Shown here: piece by piece, positions 49,138 through 57,611 of the stretch
Layout of the letters: the number at the start of each line of letters is the position of its first letter
How positions within the stretch are numbered: the first letter of the stretch is position 1
Source: Symbiodinium natans
Taxonomy: Eukaryota > Sar > Dinophyceae > Suessiales > Symbiodiniaceae
NCBI GenBank assembly: GCA_905221605.1
Contig: CAJNDS010002843.1
Span: 98,501 to 162,500 of the forward strand
Length of the DNA: 64,000 bases
Reading direction: 5' to 3'
Notes under the pieces: model-generated
Databases searched by the model: none
What the model was told of the DNA's origin: nothing
The model's input: the letters and a program-made list of their open reading frames with translations, nothing else
Program-made: the position numbers and the translations under genes

Positions 49138-49769
49138 CTCCCCGGCCGTCACCCTGAAATTGCCCCCTGGAGGATTGGGATGGAGCAGAGAGAGACCCCC
49201 GGCGGAACTCTTTGGAGACTGCTAGTGATTACTTGGAGGTTCATGGGTTTTTGTCAGTAGGGTTTAGGGTTTAGGGTTTAGGGTTAGGGTTTAGGGTTTA
49301 GGGTTTAGGGCTTAGGGCTTAGGGCTTAGGGTTTAGGGTCTAGGGTTTAGGGTTTAGGGTTTAGGGTTTAGGGTTAAGGGCTACTTGGAGGTTTATGGGT
49401 ACGTACAATATAGGCTGGGCAACTATGGTTATCACCCGATGTAGGGTACTTCTAACCCTACTTACAAGTACCCATGAACCTGCAAGTACTGCTGCATGGG
49501 GTAGAGTCATCAGGAGGCTCAGAGGCTGCCACAAACAAAGTAGAAGCAGTTATGAGTTCCCAGGGTTTGGAATTCGTCCGGCCTCAGTCGCAGATGTGAG
49601 GCATTCGCGTGGCAGCAGCATGCGAAGACGCGCGTGCCTAACCAGGAGGCTGCTTTTGGGTTCCTGTTCTGCCCTTTGTGGAAAGGAGGGTCTGCACATG
49701 ACTGGCGCAAACCAGTCAATGGATGAATGCTACCAGAAAAAGCCCGAAGCTCGAAACCCTAAACCCTAA
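49138..49769 (+). CDS. Two exons of an unknown basic protein
   Basis: 49138-49226 (after 'gcttgcag') reads LPGRHPEIAPWRIGMEQRET, PGGTLWRLL. With a GA donor the frame continues into 49487 onward: TAAWGRVIRRLRGCHKQSRS, SYEFPGFGIRPASVADVR, LTRRLLLGSCSALCGKEGL, HMTGANQSMDECYQKKPEA. It stops in the array at 49769 unless a GC donor at about 49749 is used. The 260-bp intron is a family 2 element with a telomere-like array inside. Confidence 0.5.
49227..49486. mobile_element. Family 2 element carrying a telomere-like array
   Basis: Outer arms TACTTGGAGGTTCATGGG and CCCATGAACCTGCAAGTA. An inner copy of the left arm (TACTTGGAGGTTTATGGG, 49383) follows about 16 G-type units, as if the array expanded between two copies of the end. 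Confidence 0.7.
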
Positions 49770-50053
49770 ACCCTAAACCCTAAACCCTAAACCCTAAACC
49801 CTAAACCCTAAACCCTAAACCCTAAACCCTAAACCCTAAACCCTAAACCCTAAACCCTAAACCCTAAACCCTAAACCCTAAACCCTAAACCCGAAACCCG
49901 AAACCCTAAACCCTAAACCCTAAACCCTAAACCCTAAACCCTAAACCCTAAACCCTAAACCCTAAACCCTAAACCCTAAACCCTAAACCCTAAACCCTAA
50001 ACTAAACCCTAAACCCTAAGCCCTAAACCAGACAGTTCCGGGGGCTGTTGCAG

Positions 50054-52289
50054 GCAACCTCACGAAGCTATGGCTGCTCCGACGCATCAGTGGTTCCGGA
50101 AGCATGTGGGGGTTTCCGAAATTAGGGGGTTTAGGGTTTAGGTTTTAGGGTACCTAGGGGTATAGTATCGTAAACCCTTACATGTCCTCTTGGAGCGGAC
50201 TTTCTCCGTGCTCCAACAAAAGAGTAGACAGTTGTCTGACAGCCTTGCTCCATTCGTCTGCACATCTTTCTGTCACCTGTCGCCCAAAGGCCAAGAGATT
50301 CCCGGCACGAGCTGTGAGACGGAGCGCGTCGCGAATGCAGATGACAACCCTGCCGGAAGCTCACAAGAAAGGTCGAGCGAAGATCGGGCAGCTGAAGGCT
50401 CTGCGGCCGCTGCGGCCGCAGGTGCGGAGGTGCAATCTGCAGCCCCGGATGCTGCACGTGCTGAACCCGAGCAGTCTTCAGTGCCGGCCGCTATCCTGAC
50501 CCCCCAAAACCCCGTGAAACTACCAGACTTCAGGAGCATTCTGCAAGGTGATGCAGCCGCTGCGAGTGCAGTGCAGGCTACCCCTCCGGTTGGTGCGCTT
50601 GAAGCCGAGATCGGCAGTGGCTTCTCACAGGGTGGGCAAGCTCATCCGGCCACTGGATCAGTGGTAGCTGGAGTCGGCCCAAATCCGATCAACCCAAGTT
50701 CCAACTTTCTGGGACAGAATGGACATGTCGGCGGCGTAGGTGGTCTCGGTGGCGGCATGCAGATGAGACCCCCAGATTTCAGGAGCATGCTGCAAGGCGA
50801 CGGCGGACCCGCCGGCGGCGCGTCTGCGAATGTGATGCTTTCCAGCAGCCCGGCTCAGGCTGATGCAGGTGTCTCCGGTGTCAATGGAGTTGAGATTGCC
50901 TCTAGCGCCACCAGCGTTCCTCCGCCAGCACAGGGATTTCTGGCTGGTCCGACTAGTGCCTTGGGGGACAGTAGCTTGCCGGCCAATCCGATGAACCCTG
51001 CCGTCGGTGCGGCCAACGTTCCCGGCCCTGCGTTGGGAGGGAATTTGGGTGGCGGAGGTCTAGGTGGAGGCAGGCGGATGAGACCACCCGATTTCAGGAG
51101 CATTCTACAAGGCGACGAACCCGCTGGTGTGTCTGCAAATGTGGCGATGCCTTCCATGGCCCCGGCTGCTGGTGCGGGTGTTGGTGGACTCGACGTGGCC
51201 GGCAGCGGCAGCAGCCCTTTCGCACCGGGCGGGCAGATGCAGCCAAATCCTCTGGGATCTGTGGCAGGTACCCCAAACGGCTCTGCGCTCCAACCTGACA
51301 GCCGGCAACCTTTGAGTCTGGCAAACCCTGGAGATGATGCATCAAGCGCCCCTGAGCACGTGGGACATGTCGGTGGCGGAGGGGGCAGGCGGATGAGACC
51401 GCCCGATTTCAGGAGCATGCTGCAAGGCGACGACGGACCCACCAGCGGCGCGTCTGCGAATGTGATGATGCCTTCCAGCAGCCCCGCCCAGGCTGTGGGT
51501 GCAGGTGTCTCCGGTGTCAATGGAGTTGAGATTGCCTCTAGCGCCACCAGCGTTCCTCCGCCAGCACAGGGATTTCTGGCTGGTCCGACTAGTGCCTTGG
51601 GGCAAGACAGTAGCTTGCCGGCCAATCCGATGAACCCTGCCGTCGGTGCGGCCAACGTTCCCGGCCCTGCGTTGGGAGGGAATTTGGGTGGCGGAGGTCT
51701 AGGTGGAGGCAGGCGGATGAGACCACCCGATTTCAGGAGCATTCTACAAGGCGACGAACCCGCTGGTGTGCCTGCAAATGTGGCGATGCCTTCCATGGCC
51801 CCGGCTGCTGGTGCGGGTGTTGGTGGACTCGACGTGGCCGGCAGCGGCAGCAGCCCTTTCGCACCGGGCGGGCAGATGCAGCCAAATCCTCTGGGATCTG
51901 TGGCAGGTATCCCAAACGGCTCTGCGCTCCAACCTGACAGCCGGCAACCTTTGAGTCTGGCAAACCCTGGAGATGATGCATCAAGCGCCCCTGAGCACGT
52001 GGGACATGTCGGTGGCGGAGGGGGCAGGCGGATGAGACCGCCCGATTTCAGGAGCATGCTGCAAGGCGACGACGGGCCCACCAGCGCAGGCATCCCAAAG
52101 AGCGCTGTGAGTCCGGACGGTGCAGGTCAGGGGCCCCTTGACGGAAGGTGGAACCCTTCGGCTGCCAATGGCGTCTCGCAGGACAACGCTGTGTTCGGGA
52201 ACGCGGGGAATGCTTTGCACATGGGACCGACTGCAGGGCTCAAGATGCAGGACAGGGTTGCCGTGTTGCGATTTAAGGAAGTTCGCTGA
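50054..52289 (+). CDS. Protein with six DFRxxL motifs in long tandem repeats
   Basis: A short exon 50054-50105 (NLTKLWLLRRISGSGS) precedes a large exon open from 50166 to TGA 52287-52289. No ATG is usable at the start; an acceptor such as 'ctgacag' at 50244 fits the phase. The large exon is Gly/Ala/Pro/Ser-rich and contains PDFRS(I/M)LQGD six times (Asp at 50526, 50775, 51090, 51405, 51729, 52044), spaced about 83-108 residues. Units are two nearly identical 639-bp copies (213 codons) plus partial ones, so duplication kept the frame. DFRxxL is the actin-binding motif of vertebrate smooth-muscle myosin light-chain kinase; an actin link here is inference only. Otherwise probably disordered. A downstream exon (52535-52625) may replace the last codons. 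Confidence 0.7.
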
Positions 52290-52534
52290 AGTTACCATGA
52301 TAGGGACACATGGGAATTGGATGGACATCTACCTAGGCTCTTGGTTTATGTTACGTTGCCCCTTGCTGGGTTGATGAGGATCCTGTTTAGGCATATTTCT
52401 CAAAGGTTTTAGAAAGGCCCTGAACCCTAAACTTAAACCCTAAACCCTAAACCCTAAGCCCTAAGCCCTAAGCCCTAAGCCCCAAGCCCCAAGCCCCAAG
52501 CCCCAGATATACAGTTTTCCCCTTAAAGTCCCAG

Positions 52535-52625
52535 AGAGGATGATCCTGGCAGCGCTCCGAAGCCATCGGTAGCCAGCGACCCCTTCGGATTGGATGATCT
52601 CTCCGGCGGCTACGTTCCAGCCTGA
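52535..52625 (+). CDS. Terminal exon, possibly of the DFRxxL gene
   Basis: Acceptor 'gtcccag'; EDDPGSAPKPSVASDPFGLD, DLSGGYVPA and TGA. C-type repeats upstream (52430-52505), G-type downstream. Composition (Gly, Ser, Pro, Asp) resembles the preceding large exon. Confidence 0.55.
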
Positions 52626-52839
52626 GTTTGGGGGTTTGGGTTTAGGGTTTAGGGTTTAGGGTTTGGGGTTTTGAGGGTTGAGGGTTCAGGGTTTATGGTT
52701 GAGGGTTTAGGGCCTGAAACTGCCGTCCAGCCCCACTGTGACTAGTTGGGTTGCTGTTAAGGAACTTAAATCATGCCTGGCCCCATTGTTTCGTGGAGAG
52801 ATGGCACAGTGAGGACTGGAGCTTCGGCCATATAACTGT

Positions 52840-54417
52840 TCAGCACGACCAGGGCGATGTAGCAGCACGGAAGCCATGCCAGCCACACAAACGTCCACCT
52901 ACACCCTAAACCCTAAACCTTAAACCCTAAATTTCTAAACCCTCAACCCTCAACCCTGAACCCTGAACCCTAAACCCTAAATCCTAAACCGCAGTAGAGC
53001 CTTCGGAAACTTGCCATTTCCGAGTGCATGTGCCCCACGTGAGAACCCGGTGCCTTGGTAGGTATCGTCAAATAGCCTCGGCTTTCCCTCCCCTATCCCC
53101 TAAACCCTAAACCCTAAACCCTAAACCCTAAACCCTAAACCCTAAACCCTAAACCCTAAACCCTAAACCCTAAACCCTAAACCCTAAACCCTAAACCCTA
53201 AACCCTAAACCCTAAACCCTGAACCCTGAACCCTGAACCCTAAACCCTAAACCCTAAACCCTAAACCCACCCTCCGACGCCCTTGACGTTGTGGGCCACC
53301 AGGTGCCCAGCGCCCCCTCAGCGCCCCGAAGGCGACGTCCCCGCGCCGGCCAGGGGCACAGGGTCTGGGTTTGGTTTGGGGTTTAGGGTTGAGGGTTTAG
53401 GGTTTAGGGTTTAGGGGTTAGGGCTTAGGGCTTAGGGCTTAGGGTTTAGGGTTGAGGGTTTAGGGTTTAGGGTTGAGGGTTTAGCATGGAGGTTTAGGTT
53501 TTTAGGGTTTAGGGTGTAGGATTTAGGGATTAAGTTTTAGGGTTAGGGTTTAGGGTTTAGGGTTTAGTGTTTAGTAGGGTTCCCCGGAATGTATACCCCA
53601 ACCTAGCAGAATCATACTCCTTACTATAGGAGCCTCCAAGAAGGGTGTTCTCTCTGTCGTTCTTTATGTCAGGGTTTCGGGTTGGAGGGGCTTGGGAGCT
53701 TCGGGTCTTAGGGGATTAGGGGCTTAGGAGCTTCGGGCTTAGGGCTTAGGGTTTAGGGTTTAGGGTTTAGGGTTCCGGGGGCCTTTCAAAAACCCACTTG
53801 CTGATTCGGAAGAACTGCTCACCTCCGCATGTGCTTGGGCTCCCAAATTTGCTCCCGCGCATCTTCCGGCTCCGTTTGTCCTGTTGCGTGGGCTTGTTCC
53901 GCGCCCCTGGTCTCCCTAAACCCTAAGCCCTAAACCCTAAACCCTAAACCCTAAACCCTAAACCCTAAACCCTAAACCCTAAACCCTAAACCCTAAACCC
54001 TAAACCCTAAACCCTAAACCCTAAACCCTAAACCCTAAACCCTAAACCCTAAACCCTAAACCCAAACCCCAAACCCTAAACCCTAAACCTGATTGGCTGG
54101 CTGGGGCTGTTCCTCCTCCCGCTGTTGTGTGCGTCGTCTCTGCCGGCGCGGGTCTGGCGTTGTTGTTCGGGTGCACATCGTGCCCAGGGGCCTCCCCTCC
54201 CTGCTGTGTGCGCCTGTGTTGCAGGGCTTCTTCTTACCCAGAGACTCCAAAACCCCTTAGTTAAGGAATATACCTTAGGTTATAATAGGAACCCTAATAT
54301 GATTTAAGGTCTATTTCTTAATTCAGGGGTTTTGGAGTCTCTGGGTACAACCCAGGCCAGCTCTGAGTGGGACGCAGCGTCCGACCGGCATGTGTTTCTC
54401 AGGGAAGCTACATGGGC
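52840..54417 (-). CDS. Six-exon Arg-rich protein gene with telomere-like introns
   Basis: Minus-strand exons in order: 54349-54417 (AHVASLRNTCRSDAASHSEL AWV), 54089-54232 (KKPCNTGAHSREGRPLGTMC, then TRTTTPDPRRQRRRTQQREE), 53823-53911 (TRGAEQAHATGQTEPEDARE, QIWEPKHMR), 53271-53364 (PCAPGRRGDVAFGALRGRWA, PGGPQRQGRRR), 52990-53053 (APGSHVGHMHSEMASFRRLY), 52840-52898 (RLCGWHGFRAATSPWSC, TGA). All five junction phases close. The 5' end is missing. The protein is Arg-, Gln- and Glu-rich; no family recognised. Introns 53912-54088 and 52899-52989 are essentially pure TTTAGGG-type units; 54233-54348 is an exact inverted-repeat element. It converges with the DFRxxL gene. Confidence 0.72.
54233..54348 (-). 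mobile_element. Family 3 element equal to a whole intron (introner)
   Basis: Read on the minus strand: starts GTACCCAGAGACTCC, ends GGAGTCTCTGGGTAAG. Arms are about 42 bp with four mismatches; the first 23 bp (up to AAAACCCC) are perfect. The intron borders equal the element borders and both flanking exons are phase 0. Confidence 0.85.
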
Positions 54418-54457
54418 CTTGGGGTTATGGGGTATATCATATAAGGCGTGTACAAGG

Positions 54458-54720
54458 GGTTTAGGGTTTAGGGTTTGGGGTTTAGGTTTTAGGTTTTAGG
54501 GTTTAGGGTTTAGGGTTTAGGGTTTAGGGTTTAGGGATGTACGGGGTCCAATACCAAGGGCCCATATGAAGGGACCTCAGAGAGTTGAAGGCCTCAGGGT
54601 GCCCTCGTATAGGGCTTTCTTGAGGGGCTTTGTGCTTTGAAAGCGGTTGGTTTTGGGGTTTAGGGTTCAGGGTTTAGGGTTTAGGGTTTAGGGTTTAGGG
54701 TTTAGGGTTTAACCCCTAAA
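54458..54720. other. Repeats and unassigned island upstream of the minus gene
   Basis: G-type arrays at 54458-54535 and 54655-54712 around a 120-bp island with small inverted words (GGGCCCATATGAAGGGACC). It should contain the 5' exons of the minus-strand gene, but none was convincing. Confidence 0.4.
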
Positions 54721-54728
54721 CCCTACAG

Positions 54729-54848
54729 GCCCTGGACCCGAAAGTTGGAGGCTGTCAATGCCCTCATCTGAATCCCTACAGAGTAACCAATTCCGCCCAA
54801 AATGGTACCCGTGGTTGCTCGGCATCCATGGATGAGAAGAGATCGTGA
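54729..54848 (+). CDS. Candidate terminal exon
   Basis: After CCCTACAG: ALDPKVGGCQCPHLNPYRVT, NSAQNGTRGCSASMDEKRS and TGA. A minus-strand frame is open over the same bases, so strand is uncertain. 54880-55150 downstream is degenerate TTTCAGGG/TTTCGGG repeat. Confidence 0.4.
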   Translation, partial: ALDPKVGGCQCPHLNPYRVTNSAQNGTRGCSASMDEKRS

Positions 54849-55312
54849 CATCAGGCTCCCTCCCGGTTTCCGGGTTCCAGGGTTTCAGGGTTTCGGGTTC
54901 GAGGGTTTCAGACTTTAGGGCTTTTGGGACTTGAGGATCTGGGGGGTTCTTAGGCTTTAGGGCGTTTAAGATTTTCGGCTTCTAGGGTTCAGTCTTGAGG
55001 ATGTTTAGGGTTCAGGGTTTTAGCATTTCAGGGCTTCGTGTTTTACGATTTGAGGGTTATTCGGGTTTTCGAGTATTAGGGTTTCGGGTTTAGTTTTTTT
55101 TGGAATTAGGGTTTGATGGTTTTTTAGGGTTTAGGGTCTAAGCTTTAGGGGATTGACGGGTTTCGAAGCCCTAAATGCCGCACCGCCCCAGCAGTCGAAG
55201 CTTTTGTTCCGAAACACGGGTTCCAATAACTAGGACTCCAGTACCTTGCGGGTTCAGGGTTTAGGGTTTAGGGTTTAGGGTTTAGGGTTTAGGGTACTCT
55301 GAGAACCCCTAA

Positions 55313-55500
55313 TTTGGGGGAAAATGCCCGCATGACGGAAAGGGAACCTGCACCTGAGCTACTGGCTCAGGCTTTCGGGTTTAGGGTTTAGGGTTTAGGG
55401 TTTAGGGTTTAGCATTTAGGGTTTCGGGTTTATCCAGGTTGTGCTAAAACGAAGCATGGAGCCGCCCACATCTTTCGGCGCAGAACCTGGTCTACTCTAA
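55313..55500 (+). CDS. Last two exons of an unknown gene, telomere-like intron
   Basis: Exon ending 55370 reads NLGENARMTEREPAPELLAQ; exon 55438-55500 reads VVLKRSMEPPTSFGAEPGLL and TAA. Both phase 0. The 67-bp intron 55371-55437 starts GCTTTCGGGTTTAGGG and ends GGGTTTATCCAG and is otherwise all G-type heptamers: a GC-AG intron built from the repeat. Confidence 0.62.
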
Positions 55501-55725
55501 GCTAAAGCCCTAAACCCTAAACCCTAAACCCTAAACCCTAAACCCTAAACCCCAAACCCCAAACCCCAAACCCAAAACCCTAAACCCTAAACCCTAAACC
55601 CTAAACCCTAAACCCTAAACCCTAAACCCTAACCCTAAACCCTAAACCCTAAACCCTAAACCCTAAACCCTAAACCCTAAACCCTAAACCCTAAACCCTA
55701 AACCCTAAACCCTAAACCCTAAAAG

Positions 55726-56030
55726 GATGACATTCGCGTCGTGATGGTGCCGCTGATTGTCCATCAAAGAATTCGAGCCTGCATCGCCTGAACGAGCAGT
55801 GCGGCTGCTGCAGGTTGGATAGGGTTTAGGGTTTAGGGTTTAGGGTGTAGGGTTCAGGGTTCAGGGTTCAGGGTTCAGGGTTCAGGGTTTAGGGTTTAGG
55901 GTTTAGGGTTTAGGGTTTAGGGCTTTTTTCAACGCAACAGGGTGTCGCGTGCCGGCCGCAGCGCTGCGCCCACGTCCCCGAAGGGGCCGCTTGTGAGTTT
56001 TGTGCCGTTCAGATACCGACCCTGGCTTGA
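55726..56030 (+). CDS. Two candidate exons
   Basis: 55726-55791 (after CCCTAAAAG) reads DDIRVVMVPLIVHQRIRACI and TGA or a GC donor just before. 55941-56030 (after 'cgcaacag') reads GVACRPQRCAHVPEGAACEF, CAVQIPTLA and TGA. G-type repeats lie between them. They could be upstream exons of PTOX or of another gene; not resolved. Confidence 0.45.
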
Positions 56031-56182
56031 ACCTTGCACAAGCGCGAAAGCCCTAAACCCGCAAACCTCAACCCTAAGCCCTAAACCCTTAAACCTAAAC
56101 CCTAGACCCTAAACCCTAAACCTTATAAACCTTAAACCCTAAACCCTAAACCCTAAACCTTTGTGTCAAGGTCGGCCACCAG

Positions 56183-56536
56183 GTTTTGATTTTCGCGCCC
56201 GCGGGAAGGCGTCGTGGACTCCCTGCTTCCCGGGTCTCGGGACACTCCCGGCCTTCTCCGCTGCACGTTCTACCCAGGGACTACGACATCCATCGACATC
56301 CCCGAATTGGGGTTTCGGGTTTCGGGTTTAGGGTTGAGGGTTTAGGGTTTAGGAGTATTCCCTCAGGATTAGTAGGGATCCTATTGTGATTTAAGGAATC
56401 TTCCTTCAGCAAGAGGTATGCGAGCCCCTGGGAAAGCCAGGAATTGCCTGGCCGTTGCATGCCTCGATCGCCCTAGGCGAGCAAAAGAAGATGCCTTGCC
56501 TGCTACGTCACTCCTTGGGCCCTTGATAAGAAAAGG
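56183..56536 (+). CDS. Two exons, possibly 5' part of PTOX
   Basis: 56183-56311 reads FDFRARGKASWTPCFPGLGT, LPAFSAARSTQGLRHPST, donor before TTTCGGG. 56441-56536 (after 'gaaagccag') reads NCLAVACLDRPRRAKEDALP, ATSLLGPLIRK. The gap holds G-type units and a decayed family 3 element. Basic, Ser/Ala/Arg-rich: could be transit-peptide sequence of the oxidase that follows, but this is position-based inference. Confidence 0.45.
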
Positions 56537-56671
56537 GGTTTAGGTCTTAGGGTTTATAGGGGGGTTTTAGGTTTTAGGGTTTACCCTACAATGCCCTACA
56601 AACCCTAAAACCGACACAACGACATTGAAAGCTTTATCCCTGTGGATCTTGCCCCTGCCTAGTGCTCTCAG

Positions 56672-57571
56672 GTCTTGGAGACGGTTGCGCGGATCCCGTA
56701 CTTTTCCTACATCACCGCCAGGACCTCAAGGATCTTTGTTGGTTATGTGTAAGGTAGACTACTATCTGCTTAAGAATCCCCCCAAGAAGCCCTATATTCC
56801 CCTTATAAGGAAGAAGGTGCTTAGATTTTTTTGGGTGTTCTTGAGCAATTGGTAGTTGAGGGTGTCTGACTTGCTGAAGCCATCCATAAAAATGGGATAG
56901 GAACCTCCAAGAGTCTACCCGCAAAGTGTGCCCATCACATTCTTTGGGTTTCTCTTCTTCGGGTTCCACATAATTAGCTCCCCTCGCCCCAAGACGACAT
57001 AGTCCAACTTCCATTGCAACTAGTAGAGAATAGGGGTTTTGCCGAATGGGGGTTTTGGTACTGGGGTGTTTCGGTGAAGGCCAAGAGAATCTTAAACCCT
57101 TTTTGAAACCCAAAACCCAAAACCCTAAGCCCTCAACCCCAAAACCCCCAAACCCGAAACCCCGAAACCGTAAACCCCTGAACCCCCCAAACCCCAGACG
57201 CTAAACTTCAGTTGTCTGCGTGAAGAAGTTGACCTTAAACCCTAAACCCTGAACCCTGAACTGCTAAACCCCGAAACCCTCAACCCTAAGCCCTCAACCC
57301 TCAACCCTCAACCCTAAATCCTAAACCCTAAACCCTAAACCCTAAACCCTAAACCCTAAACCCTAAACCCTAAAACCCTAAACCCAAAACCCTGACAGGT
57401 GCTGCACCTTTACGAGTCCTTGGGTGCCGGGCCCAGAGGTGAACGAAGCTACGATCCCTGCCCGAAGAGGTCTTGCCACATGGACTTCCTTTGAGCCCTG
57501 AACCCTGAACCCTGAACCCTGAACCCTAAACCCTAAACCCTAAACCCTAAACCCTAAACCCCCACAAAATC

Positions 57572-57611
<40 letters not shown>

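Noticed and set aside
50855-52093. 412-codon minus-strand frame
   Set aside because: Shadow of the DFRxxL coding repeats; Pro/Leu-rich translation of the opposite strand, with the conserved DFRxxL motif only on +.
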